64,000 nt of DNA from CBDFGE01 sp965247055 (GCA_965247055.1 CBDFGE010000003.1:124001-188000), one strand, 5' to 3'. Shown: positions 1 to 9,673, numbered from the stretch's first letter. Translations and numbers: made by a program. The notes: a model not told the origin generated them from the sequence alone.

Positions 1-98
1 ACGACGAATGGGCCATCGGCCCTCGTTACATGACACCCGCGGTCTACAGCATCGACGAAGCTCTACCCGAGGCGGATCTAGCGAAGGCGGCGGCATAG
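1..98 (+). pseudogene. IS256-family transposase, C-terminal end only
   Basis: The frame from base 3 to the TAG at 96-98 encodes a tail beginning DEWAIGPRYMT and ending in three alanines. It matches the C-terminus of the two IS256 transposases further along (DEWAVGRRYMT at the same place), but with many substitutions, so it is a third, divergent member of the same family. The rest lies outside the window, so it cannot be said whether the full gene is intact. Confidence 0.75.
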
Positions 99-115
99 AC
101 CGCGATCAACAGGAT

Positions 116-149
116 GACGCTCTCTTACACCACTTGACGGGACGTGACC
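116..149 (+). repeat. IS256 terminal inverted repeat (right end)
   Basis: The stretch ending in GGGACGTGACC about 50 bases after the transposase stop closely matches the outer end of the two other IS256 copies, where the same CTCTTACACCACT and GGGACGTGACC blocks are found at 8305 and 19174 on the opposite strand. It marks the end of the left-edge element near base 149. Confidence 0.65.
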
Positions 150-264
150 CCCACCGACCAGGTGAGCAGTGACCTGATAGGAGCCTGGCCAAAGGCCCCG
201 TCGCAGTCCTGTCCGCTCTCCTGGCCTGTTGGAGCCATCTCACTCAAGAGCGAGGAGGCAGTCT

Positions 265-1058
265 GTGACCACTAGCAGCGGATTGGATGGTGTCGCCAGG
301 GTGATCGTTGGTGTTGACACGCACTGGACGAACACGTAGCTGTGGCAATCGACCACCATGGAACGCGCCTGGGTGAATACCGGCTAGGGACGACGGCCAA
401 GGGCTACGAGGACCTGGAGACCTGGGCTATCGGCCTGGGCCAGGTCGCCACCTTTGGCGTCGAAGGTACCGGCTCATATGGAGCGGGGCTGGCTCGACAC
501 CTTGCTCGGTGTGGCCACAAAGTTATCGAGGTCAACCGACCAGACAGGTCCACACGCCGTAGACTGGGCAAAAGCGACCCACTTCGGCTGCTTGCCCGTC
601 GTCACAGCCAGCTCACCTGCGAGATCGAAGGTATCGACGACGAGCTGGCCCGGCTCACCGCGGAGACTGCGCCGGCATTGGTCCACACCTTCGGAGTCGG
701 AGCGGACACCGCAGCCACGCTTCTCGTGACTGCCGGCAGCAATCCCGAGCGACTGAGGTCTGAGCCCGCCTTCGCCGCCCTGTGTGGAGTAAACCCCATT
801 CCTGCCTCTTCAGGCAAGACCGAACGCCACCGACTCAACCGCGGAGGCGATCGACAAGCCAATGCCGCTCTCTATCGCGTTGTCCTTGTGAGACTCCGCT
901 ACGATGAGCGGACGAGGGAGTATATGCGGCGTCGCACCAGGGAGGGGATGACAAAGTCCGAGGTCATCCGCTGCCTCAAACGCTACGTCGCTCGTCAGAT
1001 CTTCGCCATCTTGCATGAGATCGGACGCAAGAACCTGGCTCTACCAGCAGCCGCTTGA
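265..1058 (+). pseudogene. IS110-family transposase, frameshifted and internally deleted
   Basis: An N-terminal DEDD-type start (VIVGVDTH) begins at the GTG at 265 behind a GAGGAGG ribosome site. It runs into a TAG near 337, while the natural continuation EHVAVAID is in the next frame, so a single base is missing near 325-330. The C-terminal transposase part (CGVNPIPASSGK, then LNRGGDRQANAALY) is well preserved. Between GKSDP and the C-terminal part roughly one hundred residues usual in this family are absent, including the second acidic motif of the DEDD domain. The remaining reading frame is far shorter than the usual IS110 length. It cannot encode an active recombinase. Confidence 0.8.
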
Positions 1059-1160
1059 CATCTATAGGAGCATCACATTCCGGCCCTGAAATATCGAAGA
1101 CGTTGAGGGCTGGTGAAGGCTCTTTGGGAGGGGTAGAGTACCCCCCAGGAAAGGAGCAAC

Positions 1161-1585
1161 GTGTTCCAAGAACAAATCACGGAAGCACAGCAGGCGGAGA
1201 CCCGGACCCAGGACACGCGAGCCTTCGTCCGCCGGGTTCGCACCTTGACCCGGCGCAAGTACACCCCCGAAGAGAAGATCCGCATCGTCCTGGAAGGCTT
1301 TCGCCGGGAAGTCACGGTAAGCGACCTCTGCCGTCGGGAAGGGATCAAGGCCGGCGCGTACTATACCTGGACCAAGGACCCATCGGCAAGCTCAGGATGC
1401 ACTTCATGGAGGGTGGGAAAGAGCGCCTGACCCGAGATACCGTCCGAGAGGCGACCCGCCGAGAGATGGAGCAGTTGCACCGGGAAAGCCACGACCTGAA
1501 GCTGCTGGTGGCCGACCTGGCACTCCAGGTGGAACGGCTTAAAAAAACGACCATCCCGCCGCTGGACGGCAGCGTCGGCGTATGA
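1161..1585 (+). pseudogene. IS3-type transposase OrfA, frameshifted
   Basis: A GTG start at 1161 follows an AAAGGAG ribosome site. The first part (RKYTPEEKIRIVLEGFR, then LCRREGIKAGAYYTWTKD) is the typical helix-turn-helix of IS3-family OrfA. Near 1370-1375 the coherent sequence jumps to another frame (IGKLRMHFMEGGKERLT onward), ending in a leucine-rich stretch and a TGA at 1583-1585 that overlaps the OrfB start. One base appears to be missing. OrfB behind it is open, so the element lost function through this frameshift unless it is a read error. Confidence 0.75.
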
Positions 1586-2559
1586 GCCGTGAGGAACGGC
1601 AAGAGGTCCTGGCCGAGGTCGATGGAGTACGCTGGGGGAAGCGACGACAACTCCGCGTGCTGGGCGTTCCCAAGAGCACGTACTACCGCTGGAAGAAGCC
1701 GTCCCAGGGTGCTGGGGAGCGTTGCTGGAGGCAGGCCTGGAACCGGCTGACATCAGAAGAAGAAACAACGGTGCTGGCGGTCGCTCGGGAGATGCCGGAG
1801 TGGCGAAGTCGGCAGTTGGCGGCCTGGCTCACGGACCAGAAGGGATTGGCCGTCTCCGAATCCACGGTATACCGGCTCTTACGCCGGGAGGGACTGGTGA
1901 AGGCGGCAGAGCGGCAACTGCTTGCGGGCAAAGAGTACCAGCACAAGACCACGGGCCCGCACCAGCTGTGGGCCACCGACGCCTCGTACTTCCGGGTCGT
2001 GGGCTGGGGCTACTACTACCTCGTGACGGTGATGGACGACTTCTCTCGCTTTATCCTGGCCCACAAGCTACTGGAGGACATGACAACGGACTCCCTGATC
2101 GAGGTGGTTCAGGAGACCATCGACACCACAGGGATGGATGACGTACCAGTGCAGGACCGGACCAAACTCCTCTCCGACAATGGGTCAGGCTACGTCTCTC
2201 GGGCCTTTCGGGAGTACCTGCAGCAGGTGGGGATCCGCCACATCCTGGCCTCTCCTTTCCACCCCCAGACCAACGGGAAGCTGGAGCGGTACCACCGTAC
2301 CCTGAAGACAGAGGTGAACCAGGTGCCCTACGAGGTCGTGCAGGACCTGGAGGGGGCCATCGGGGCTTTCGTGGACTTCTACAACCACCGACAGTATCAC
2401 AAGGCCCTGGGGAACGTGACCCCTGCGAATGTCTTGCAGGGGCACCGGGAGGCTATTCTGGCACGGAGAAAGGAGGTGCAGAAGGCGACTTTCGAGCGAA
2501 GGAGGCGGTACAATCAGGCAGTCTGGGGAGCCACTAAAAGGGGAGCCCCACCACCCTGA
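1582..2559 (+). CDS. IS3-family transposase OrfB (rve integrase domain)
   Basis: This 325-residue protein has an N-terminal helix-turn-helix region (YRWKKP near residue 35, LLRREGLVK near 100) followed by the rve catalytic core. The DDE residues are visible: Asp in WATDASYF, Asp in LLSDNGSGYVS and Glu in NGKLERYHRTLK. It overlaps the end of OrfA by four bases, the usual IS3 arrangement. OrfA is frameshifted, so a functional OrfAB fusion is unlikely. Downstream, at about 2570-2610, lies the element's right end, which supplies the stop codon of the truncated gene beyond it. The left end could not be identified. Confidence 0.85.
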   Translation: MSREERQEVLAEVDGVRWGKRRQLRVLGVPKSTYYRWKKPSQGAGERCWRQAWNRLTSEEETTVLAVAREMPEWRSRQLAAWLTDQKGLAVSESTVYRLLRREGLVKAAERQLLAGKEYQHKTTGPHQLWATDASYFRVVGWGYYYLVTVMDDFSRFILAHKLLEDMTTDSLIEVVQETIDTTGMDDVPVQDRTKLLSDNGSGYVSRAFREYLQQVGIRHILASPFHPQTNGKLERYHRTLKTEVNQVPYEVVQDLEGAIGAFVDFYNHRQYHKALGNVTPANVLQGHREAILARRKEVQKATFERRRRYNQAVWGATKRGAPPP

Positions 2560-2596
2560 TCTCTTCGATCAAAAAGTGTCCCATTATCGCTGACTG

Positions 2597-2827
2597 CTAA
2601 CAGCCCGCGGCCTCGGCGACACCCTGGCCCGTCAGGTAGTACCGCCGACTCGAAGGCAGATGGGCGGTGCCGTGACTGACGCGCCCGACGATGCCTTCGG
2701 CCAGCAGGCCGGTCAGGGCGCGGTGGACGGTCGCGCGGGCCTCGCCGAGGACGTCCGCCAGTTCCGCCGGATCGACGAACGGCATCCGGCTGAGGAAGTG
2801 GAGCAACTGTCGATCGGAGAGTGGCAT
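2597..2827 (-). pseudogene. Winged-helix DNA-binding protein, truncated by the IS3 element
   Basis: The 76-residue frame begins MPLSDRQLLHFLSRMPFVD and contains a helix-turn-helix (AELADVLGEARATVHRALTGL) and a wing ending RYYLTGQGVAEA. It resembles the N-terminal winged helix of replication-relaxation or MarR/ArsR-like regulators. The stop codon lies at the end of the adjacent insertion element, so the original C-terminus has been lost. Function beyond DNA binding cannot be inferred. Confidence 0.6.
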
Positions 2828-3256
2828 ATGTCGAACCTACCAGAATGGAGGCGTCCGCGGCAGCCGCTCAAACACTGTAAGCGTAAGCGCTCGACCTCCC
2901 TTATAGCCAGTATAGCCATGTGAATGGCGGCGACGTCACCTCATTCGGTTGGCGGTGCCGATCCCCCGAACCACTACGGGAGTGGGTTCGGCTGAGACGA
3001 CCTGGCGCTCCAGGGTCTGCCCCAAAATTATGGATGCGTTGGCCGCTCGATTCCATTATTATATACCGTAGAAGCACTGACGCTGGAGCGGCACAGCAGG
3101 GAGTTGCAAGCGCCAACTGGTCACCATTGTTGCAGGCACGTCGGCTCAAGGATCGTGGCAGAGGCATTGGCACCTCTCAGCTACCAGAGTTCTAAAGAAG
3201 GAAATGTCGGAAACCGGCGGCACTTCCGTACCGGCCGCCCATAGCATGGAGGCAGT
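2828..3256. other. Intergenic region upstream of the liv operon
   Basis: No convincing gene in either direction. The stretch around 3025-3065 is noticeably AT-richer than its surroundings (CATTATTATATACC) and could hold the promoter of the ABC operon, but no good -35/-10 pair was found. Confidence 0.5.
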
Positions 3257-4045
3257 TTGACGAACACAGCGCCTATCCTTGAGGTTCACGACCTGGTGAA
3301 GGACTTCGGCGGAGTGCGGGCCGTTGACCATTGCTCCCTGCGGATCAAGCGGGGCGCGATCACGGGGATAATTGGCCCTAATGGGGCGGGCAAGACGACT
3401 TTGTTCAACCTGGTTTCCGGCGCGATGTCTCCGACCAGCGGGCAAGTCATCTTCGACGGCCGGCGCATCGACAAGATGGGAATGCACCAGACTTTCGGTC
3501 TGGGCCTTGTGCGCACCTTCCAGATCCCTAGGGAGATGAAGCGCATGACGGTGCTGGAAAACCTTATCCTGGTACCCGCTCCACAGACGGGCGAACACAT
3601 CTGGGCATCTTGGTTGATGCCCCGGAAAGTGGCCCGTGAGGAGCGCCAGATCGAGGTACAGGCGATGGAAGTCTTGGAGCTGCTCACCCTATCTCACCTG
3701 GCCGACGAGTACGCCGGGAATCTGTCCGGCGGCCAGAAGAAGCTGCTGGAGCTAGCGCGCGTCCTCATGGCCAAGCCCAAGATGGTGCTATTGGACGAAC
3801 CCGCCGCCGGAGTCAACCGTACGCTGCTTCAAAGCATCTCGCAGAACATACTTCTGGCCAGCGTCGAGCGGGACATCACGTTCGTAATCATTGAGCACGA
3901 CATGAGATTCGTCATGACCATGTGCGACCCGATTATCGTCATGGCCAACGGTGCCGTAATTGCGGAAGGAACGCCGCGACAGGTGCGGCAAAACCCGCAG
4001 GTGCTGGAAGCATATCTAGGAGGCTCAGCCGGTGACGCTGCTTGA
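3257..4045 (+). CDS. livG: Branched-chain amino acid ABC transporter ATPase LivG
   Basis: This 262-residue ATPase is one of the two nucleotide-binding subunits of a high-affinity branched-chain amino acid (or urea/amide type) importer. Walker A is GPNGAGKTT at residues 40-48. The ABC signature LSGGQ, Walker B (MVLLDEPAAG) and the H-loop (IIEHDM) follow in order. The length and the AAGV sequence after Walker B are typical of LivG rather than LivF. The TTG start at 3257 is chosen because GGAGG lies about 7 bases upstream and no better start gives a sensible N-terminus. The next gene overlaps its end by 14 bases, so the pair is probably translationally coupled. The real substrate cannot be told from the ATPase. 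Confidence 0.93.
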   Translation: MTNTAPILEVHDLVKDFGGVRAVDHCSLRIKRGAITGIIGPNGAGKTTLFNLVSGAMSPTSGQVIFDGRRIDKMGMHQTFGLGLVRTFQIPREMKRMTVLENLILVPAPQTGEHIWASWLMPRKVAREERQIEVQAMEVLELLTLSHLADEYAGNLSGGQKKLLELARVLMAKPKMVLLDEPAAGVNRTLLQSISQNILLASVERDITFVIIEHDMRFVMTMCDPIIVMANGAVIAEGTPRQVRQNPQVLEAYLGGSAGDAA

Positions 4046-4736
4046 TGCCTCCAGTGTCGTGGCCGGGTATGGAGAGACCGAGATACTGCACGGTGTGTCT
4101 ATTACCGTGGGCATGGGCGAGGTCGTCACGATCATCGGCCCCAACGGCTGCGGGAAATCCACCTTGATGAAGGCCATTGTAGGTCTGATTCGGATGCGAT
4201 CGGGCAGCATCATGTTCCGGGGCGAGGACATATCTGGGATTCAACCGGATCAGGCGGTGCGCACTGGCTTGTCCTATGTCCCCCAAACCGGCAACGTCTT
4301 TCCTTCACTGAGCATCCGGGAGAACCTGGATATGGGCGCTTTCATCCGTCGCGACGACTACCGGGGACGCATCGACGAGATGTTCGAAATCTTCCCAGAC
4401 CTTGCCATGCGGCCGGGCCGCATGGCGGGAACCCTGTCGGGTGGCCAGCGCCAGATGCTGGCCCTCGCCCGCGCGCTGATGCTGGACCCTGCGCTGATAC
4501 TGCTGGACGAACCCTCCGCCGGGCTCTCTCCAGAGATGATGGGCCTGGTCTTCGAGCGCATCAGGGACATTAATCGAAGCGGCGTAGCCGTGCTGCTGGT
4601 AGAGCAAAACGCTCGCGAAGCGCTGCGAATGTCGCACCGAGGCTACGTTCTGGTTGCGGGGGAAAACCGGCTGGACGACACCGGCCCTGACCTGCTGGAC
4701 AACCCGCAAGTAGCCAGTCTGTACCTAGGAGGCTAA
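4032..4736 (+). CDS. livF: Branched-chain amino acid ABC transporter ATPase LivF
   Basis: The second ATPase of the importer, 234 residues. Walker A is GPNGCGKST at residues 36-44. The signature LSGGQRQMLALARAL, Walker B (LILLDEPSAGL) and the LivF-type LLVEQNAR after the H-loop position are all present. The GTG start follows AGGAGG inside the end of livG. It lies second in the order livG-livF-livH-livM, with permease genes after it rather than before as in E. coli. Confidence 0.93.
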   Translation: MTLLDASSVVAGYGETEILHGVSITVGMGEVVTIIGPNGCGKSTLMKAIVGLIRMRSGSIMFRGEDISGIQPDQAVRTGLSYVPQTGNVFPSLSIRENLDMGAFIRRDDYRGRIDEMFEIFPDLAMRPGRMAGTLSGGQRQMLALARALMLDPALILLDEPSAGLSPEMMGLVFERIRDINRSGVAVLLVEQNAREALRMSHRGYVLVAGENRLDDTGPDLLDNPQVASLYLGG

Positions 4737-4763
4737 TCAAGCCGTGCGCTCAGAAAGTCAGAG

Positions 4764-5789
4764 ATGACTACCCTGCGCGATACCGCCCGACAAATCGGCT
4801 CGGCCTGGACGCCAGCGCACACCACTGCCGTCATAGTGTTGGCGGCGCTGGCCATTGGCTTCCTGCCTTTCGTCAAGATGGGACTGGTGGTCAACGGCAT
4901 TTTCATCGGGGCCATCATCGCCCTGGGCGCTATCGGCTTGACCCTGATCTACGGCATTCTCAAATTCGCCAACATCGCTCACGGCGACTATATGACCTTG
5001 GGAGCATACGCCGCGCTGTTCATTGTCGGCAGCCTGCTTCCGAAGATTGGAGTTGAGGGCGAGGGTCTGGGGCCATTCACATTCGGCTACCCTCTGCTCA
5101 TTGCCTTGCCGATTGCGGCGGCGGTCATCGCCGCGGCGGCGGTCGCTCTGGACGTGGTAGTGTACCGTCGGCTGCGGGACCGGGGCATGAATGCCGTAGT
5201 GGTTTCAATGGCCTCGCTGGGAGTAGCCATCGCGCTGCGCGGGCTAGTGCAGCTGATTTGGGGAGGAGATGTCCAGCGCTTGCCGAGGGAGACCCGGCAG
5301 GTGTTTCACCTGCCCATGGACGTACGGATACCACCGGACGCTATCTTCATCGCCATCGTGGCCGTCATCCTCGTGGCGGCGGTGTATCTGGTGCTGAGCC
5401 GCAGCAAAATGGGTAAGGCCATGCGTGCTACAGCGGACAACCCCGACCTAGCCCTGGTCAGCGGCATCGGTACCCAGCGCGTCATATGGTGGACTTGGAT
5501 AATGGGCGCGGCCTTAGCCGTCACTGCCGGCATCCTGCTGGCCGTATTTCAGGCGAATATGCTGCCCATAATGGGCTGGAAGTTCCTCATCCCTCTGTTC
5601 GCCGCCGTAATCCTGGGCGGCACCGGAAACCCATACGGCGCGCTGGTGGGTGCCTTCGTTATCGGAGTAACGTCTGAAGTTTCGACTCAATGGATCAACC
5701 CCAGCTACAAACCCGCGGCAGCCTTCGCGCTGATGATTATGGTGCTGCTGGTGCGGCCGCGCGGAATTTTGGGAGGAGCACGGAGCTGA
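4764..5789 (+). CDS. livH: Branched-chain amino acid ABC permease LivH
   Basis: This 341-residue integral membrane subunit has about eight hydrophobic segments and the LivH-type motif GAIGLTLIYGILKFANIAHGD near residues 52-72. The C-terminal ILGGTGNPYGALVGAFVIG is the cytoplasmic loop that contacts the ATPases. It would form the heteromeric channel with LivM. It starts at an ATG 27 bases after livF and ends one base before the livM start, so the four genes form one operon. Confidence 0.92.
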   Translation: MTTLRDTARQIGSAWTPAHTTAVIVLAALAIGFLPFVKMGLVVNGIFIGAIIALGAIGLTLIYGILKFANIAHGDYMTLGAYAALFIVGSLLPKIGVEGEGLGPFTFGYPLLIALPIAAAVIAAAAVALDVVVYRRLRDRGMNAVVVSMASLGVAIALRGLVQLIWGGDVQRLPRETRQVFHLPMDVRIPPDAIFIAIVAVILVAAVYLVLSRSKMGKAMRATADNPDLALVSGIGTQRVIWWTWIMGAALAVTAGILLAVFQANMLPIMGWKFLIPLFAAVILGGTGNPYGALVGAFVIGVTSEVSTQWINPSYKPAAAFALMIMVLLVRPRGILGGARS

Positions 5790-5790
5790 G

Positions 5791-6789
5791 TTGGAAGTAA
5801 TCGGCGTCCTCGATTACCTGGTGGGCTTCGCCATCATGGCGGGCATCTATTCCGTCTTCTCCCTGGGGCTGAACGTTCATTGGGGGTTCACCGGGCTATT
5901 CAACATCGGAATCGCCGGATTTTTTGCGCTGGGCGCCTACGCATCGGCGCTGTTGACCACCTCGTCGCCGGACCCGACGCTGTTCGAGGACTTCAAGTTC
6001 GGCGGCAACTGGTCCAGTCTGAGCTATCTGGACTTGGGCATCGACGTCTGGTTCGTCTTTGGACTGGTGGCGGCAGCATTGTGCTGCGGAGTGTTTGCGC
6101 TGGTCATTGGCTACGTTGCTCTGCGGCTGCGCGACGATTATCTGGCGATAGCCACGCTGGGAATCGCCGAGACAGTACGCCTCTTATTCCTGAACGAAAA
6201 GTGGCTGGCCAACGGCTCCAAGGGGCTGTACAGAATCCCAAAGTTTCTGGGCGACTGGATAGCGCCGGACATCTACAACTACCTGTATCTAGCGGTAGTG
6301 ATCGTCACGCTGGCGGCGCTCTATCTGGCGGTGCAACAGGCGGTCAACTCTCCCTGGGGACGGGTGCTGAGGGCCATTCGCGAGGACGAGACGGCCGCCG
6401 AAGCCAGCGGTAAGGATGTATTCAAGTTCAAGCTCCAGGCGTTCATCATGGGCGCGATGATCATGGGTATCGGCGGCGCGCTTTATGCCCACCACATCCG
6501 CTTTCTCTCCCCGCTAACCTTCGACCCGCTGCTCGCTACCTTCGTGATCTGGGCCATGCTGATGGTGGGCGGCTCCGCCAACAACAAGGGGGCAATCCTG
6601 GGAGCGTTCGTGGTGTGGGGAATCTGGACCGGCACGCAGTCCCTGCCCGGCATACTTTCCGATCCCAGCTTCCGACTCTTCATGATAGGCGCGCTCATCG
6701 TGGCGGTGATCCTGCTGCGCCCCGGCGGCATCCTGAGCGAGCAGCGCCATGTCGCCCGACGCGGGTTCCCTCCAGATGCTGCTGGCTAG
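5791..6789 (+). CDS. livM: Branched-chain amino acid ABC permease LivM
   Basis: The partner permease, 332 residues, with the family motif GLNVHWGFTGLFNIGIAGFFALGAYA near residues 27-52 and the loop MLMVGGSANNKGAILGAF near the C-terminus. The start is taken as the TTG at 5791, one base after the livH stop, with GGGAGGAG about 15 bases upstream. This spacing is loose, so coupling to livH translation is likely. It is the last gene of the operon; the next gene is on the opposite strand. Confidence 0.9.
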   Translation: MEVIGVLDYLVGFAIMAGIYSVFSLGLNVHWGFTGLFNIGIAGFFALGAYASALLTTSSPDPTLFEDFKFGGNWSSLSYLDLGIDVWFVFGLVAAALCCGVFALVIGYVALRLRDDYLAIATLGIAETVRLLFLNEKWLANGSKGLYRIPKFLGDWIAPDIYNYLYLAVVIVTLAALYLAVQQAVNSPWGRVLRAIREDETAAEASGKDVFKFKLQAFIMGAMIMGIGGALYAHHIRFLSPLTFDPLLATFVIWAMLMVGGSANNKGAILGAFVVWGIWTGTQSLPGILSDPSFRLFMIGALIVAVILLRPGGILSEQRHVARRGFPPDAAG

Positions 6790-6930
6790 GGATGGCGAAC
6801 GCGACGATGGTCCAACTCGCTTGATCCGTGGCGATGTGCCCGCGCCGAATAACATGCGCCGGGTTGCCGAGAATCTGCTCTCAGCGTCCCGGCGCAATCG
6901 CTAGGAGTCTAGTTTCGGCCCGCGCTGGAT

Positions 6931-8184
6931 TTATTGGCCCAAGTCAACCGGCACTTGGCGATCCGAAACGATCTCGCCGCCTTCGATCTTCCACACTTCG
7001 ATGTGGCCTGTGATGACGTCACCGTTCTCGTCCAAGTCAACCGAGCCGGCAGCTCCCTCGTAGTTAATGTCCTTGCCATCGGCGATCAGTTCCATGGCCC
7101 GCTTGATGCCCTCCTCTCCGGGCCTCACCACCTCGCCGGGGGGATTGGCCACGTCCCGGAGGGCGTCGCGAATAGCGGCAGAGTCCGTGGTGGTGCCGGC
7201 CTTGGCCGCAGCCAAGCCGATAAGGATCATCGCGTCATAGGTTTCGTTCATGAAGGGATGCTCAGGCTCCATGTCGTAGGTCCTCACATAGGAGTCGATG
7301 AACGCCTGGGTTGACGGGTTGGCCTCGAAGCCCGGCCCGGTGCCATAGCTGCCTTCCAGAAGGTCCCAGCCGATGACTGCGAAAGATTCGGGGATCTTGG
7401 TGCCGTCCACGAACAGGAAGGTGTCCGCATAACCGCCTTCCAGGGCCTCGCGTAGGTAAACCTCGGCCTGCTGGTAGCTGATAGCGATCAGGACGTCAGG
7501 GTCGCCTTCGGTGGCCTTCGCCAACTCGGAAGCGAAGGTAGGCTGGCTATCTTCGTGAGGCACCGAAGCGATTACCGTGCCACCCAATGCGGTAAACGAT
7601 TCCGTGAACTGGGCCGCCAACCCTTCCCCATATGCGTTATTGATGTACAGGATGCCCGCGCTCTCGTAGCCCAACTCCTTGGCCAAATCCGCCAGAACCA
7701 CGCCCTGAGAGGCGTCGGACAGTGAAGTACGGAACAGGAAATCGTTATCTTCCAGCACGGTTATGGTGGGCGCGGTCGATGCGCCGGAAACTTGCAGCAC
7801 GCCGTTGGGGACGGTCACCGAAGTGGCGACAGGTATGGTTACACCGCTCGCCAACGCCCCCACGATCGCCACCACTCCCTGGGCATTCACCAACTCCTCA
7901 GCCGCGGACACGCCCTGGACCGGGTTCACCGCGGTGTCGCGGTGAACCAAGACCACGGAGCCGCCCTGGATGCCGCCAGCACGGTTGATGTGGTCCGCCG
8001 CCAGGCCGATGCTGTTTGAGTGGGACTCGCCGAAGTAGGACAGCGACCCGGTGAAGGCATTGAGGTGGCCGACAATCAACGGATCAGGCGCCTTTTCGGG
8101 TTCACTGTCGCAAGCGGCCACTGCCACAGTCAAAACGGCAAGCAGAGCAACTACCACCAAACGGAACTTATCGATCTTGAACAC
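6931..8184 (-). CDS. Branched-chain amino acid-type periplasmic binding lipoprotein (LivK-like)
   Basis: This 417-residue protein has a lipoprotein signal peptide with a lipobox ending AVAAC (Cys25) and a Peripla_BP_6 type I binding fold: PLIVGHLNAFTGSLSYFGE near the N-terminus, an AADHINRAGG segment and FMNETYDAMILIGLA in the C-terminal lobe. It is the extracellular receptor expected for LivGFHM. The gene is convergent with livM, so it has its own promoter. The GTG start follows GGAGGAGG. An IS256 element sits about 120 bases upstream and probably separates it from the original promoter, so expression may now be reduced or driven from the element. Confidence 0.9.
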   Translation of the reverse strand: MFKIDKFRLVVVALLAVLTVAVAACDSEPEKAPDPLIVGHLNAFTGSLSYFGESHSNSIGLAADHINRAGGIQGGSVVLVHRDTAVNPVQGVSAAEELVNAQGVVAIVGALASGVTIPVATSVTVPNGVLQVSGASTAPTITVLEDNDFLFRTSLSDASQGVVLADLAKELGYESAGILYINNAYGEGLAAQFTESFTALGGTVIASVPHEDSQPTFASELAKATEGDPDVLIAISYQQAEVYLREALEGGYADTFLFVDGTKIPESFAVIGWDLLEGSYGTGPGFEANPSTQAFIDSYVRTYDMEPEHPFMNETYDAMILIGLAAAKAGTTTDSAAIRDALRDVANPPGEVVRPGEEGIKRAMELIADGKDINYEGAAGSVDLDENGDVITGHIEVWKIEGGEIVSDRQVPVDLGQ

Positions 8185-8196
8185 CTTTCCTCCTCC

Positions 8197-8304
8197 TCAG
8201 GCTGATGCCATTTGCCAACCAGGATGAACGGGTTGAATGCAAAGGAGATTCGTCTCCTCAATACATTTCATATGATACGTCGTCGCCCTCTGATCAACAA
8301 CGAT
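8197..8304 (-). pseudogene. 3' remnant of a small gene cut by IS256
   Basis: Reading outward from the IS256 end, the frame is open for about 35 residues (including VDQRATTYHMKCIEETNLLC) to a TGA at 8197-8199, 12 bases before the binding-protein start. A matching 5' piece with its own ribosome site lies on the far side of the element at 9674-9752. I infer one small gene split by the insertion. No family is recognised. Confidence 0.4.
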
Positions 8305-9673
8305 GGTCACGTCCCATAGAGTGGTGTAAGAGTACGTCATCCTGTTGATATCGTCTAGGCCGCTGCCTCTGCGAGTTCGGCTCTGGGTAGAGCTTCGTTG
8401 GAGGTGGTTACCTCCTGTGTCATGTATCGACGGCCGACGGCCCACTCGTCGTGCTGCTCAGCTAGGACGGCGCCGACCAGGCGACGGACAGCTGGGCGGT
8501 TAGGGAAGATGCCCACCACATCGGTGCGGCGCCGTATCTCCTTGTTGAGACGCTGCAGGGGGTTGTTGGACCAGATCTTCTTCCAGTGGGCGACGGGGAA
8601 GCTGGAGAAGGCCAGGACGTCGGGTCCAGCCTCGTCCAGTCGAGAGGCGCCCTGTGGGAACGGGTCCTGGAGCTGAGCAATCACCCGCTCGAGTTGGGCA
8701 TGCACCTCCTGAGGGGACGGCTGCTGGTAGATGGTGCGTACCATGGTGGCCACCCAGGGCTGAGCGCTCCTGGGGACCCGAGTGAGCAGGTTGGTCATGA
8801 AGTGGGTGCGGCACCGCTGCCAACTGGCCCCACCGAAGACAGTTGCGATGGCATCCCTGAGTCCCTGATGAGCGTCCGATACCACCAGTTCCACCCCGCC
8901 GAGGCCCCTGGCGACCAGTGAGCGCAGGAAGGCCAGCCAGAAGGCGTCGTCTTCACTGGTACCCACGTCCATCCCAACGATCTCACGCTTGCCCTCGCTA
9001 TTGACCGCCGTCGCCACCACCACGCTGACGTTGACTATCCTACCGGCCTCTCTGACCTTCTGGGTTAGTGCGTCCAGCCACAGGTAGGGATATGATCCGC
9101 CGTCCAGCGGCCGACCCAGGAAGCTCTCCACCACCCCGTCCAGCTCCTGGCAGATACGCGACACTTGGCTCTTTGAGATACCCTCGCACCCAAGAGCCTT
9201 GACCAGATCATCCACTCGCCTCGTCCAATACACCCTCCACATACGCCTGCTGGATCACCGCCAGCAGAGCTCGCTCGCTGCGACGCCGTGGCTCCAGCAG
9301 GCTCGGAAAGTAGCTTCCCTCTCTGAGCTTGGGTATCTGCAACTCCATGGTCCCTACGCGAGTGTCCCATGCTCGAGACCGGTACCCGTTGCGCTGGGTC
9401 ACCCGCTCAGGGTTGCGTTCTCCATACCCAGCACCGGTCCTCGATGACACATCAGCCTCCATGATCTCCTCGACCAGCACTCTCAGTGCCTCTCGTAGAA
9501 AGTCCACGTCACCGTCGACTCCCCTCTTGCGCATTAGCTCAAGCAGGTCCATCCTTTCCTTGACCACCGTTGTCCTCCTTTCTCAGGCTCGTCTTTGCCC
9601 GCTAAGGATGACGTGGTGGTCTCTCTTCATCCAGACCCTCTCCTCTTGTTACACCACTTCCTGGGACTCTACT
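8305..9673 (-). mobile_element. IS256-family element, copy A
   Basis: About 1.37 kb bounded by imperfect inverted repeats of about 25 bases: GGTCACGTCCCATAGAGTGG at the low end and the complement of the TGTTACACCACTTCCTGGGA block at the high end. The same ends bound copy B at 19174-21843, and the two copies are nearly identical, which suggests recent transposition. No convincing 8-base target duplication was found around copy A, so flanks may have rearranged. Its single transposase gene is frameshifted. Confidence 0.85.
8355..9567 (-). pseudogene. IS256-family (Mutator-type) transposase, one-base frameshift
   Basis: The protein would be about 400 residues. The N-terminal part (GTG start at 9567 to about 9230) contains TQRNGYRSRAWDTRVG. 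The main part carries the DDE core with WLDALTQKVR, LVVSDAHQGLRDAI and the C-terminal RRTDVVGIFPNRPAV. The two parts are in different frames: copy A reads CGTCCAATACA near 9230 where copy B reads CGTCGATACA, a net extra base. Copy B shows that the intact reading is EGVSTRRVDDL. Copy A is therefore inactive unless the difference is a read error. Confidence 0.85.

Noticed and set aside
1058..1160. Left inverted repeat of the first IS3-type element
   Set aside because: No sequence matching the complement of the right end (TGTTAGCAGTCAGCG) was found.
3025..3070. TATATA-like box as liv promoter
   Set aside because: AT-rich, but no -35 box at a suitable distance could be matched.
2900..3195. Two short open frames before livG
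   Set aside because: No ribosome sites, no recognisable sequence, and they lie opposite each other.
8290..8304. Target-site duplication of IS256 copy A
   Set aside because: The flanks (…AACAACGAT and CTGGGCAT…) share no 8-base repeat.
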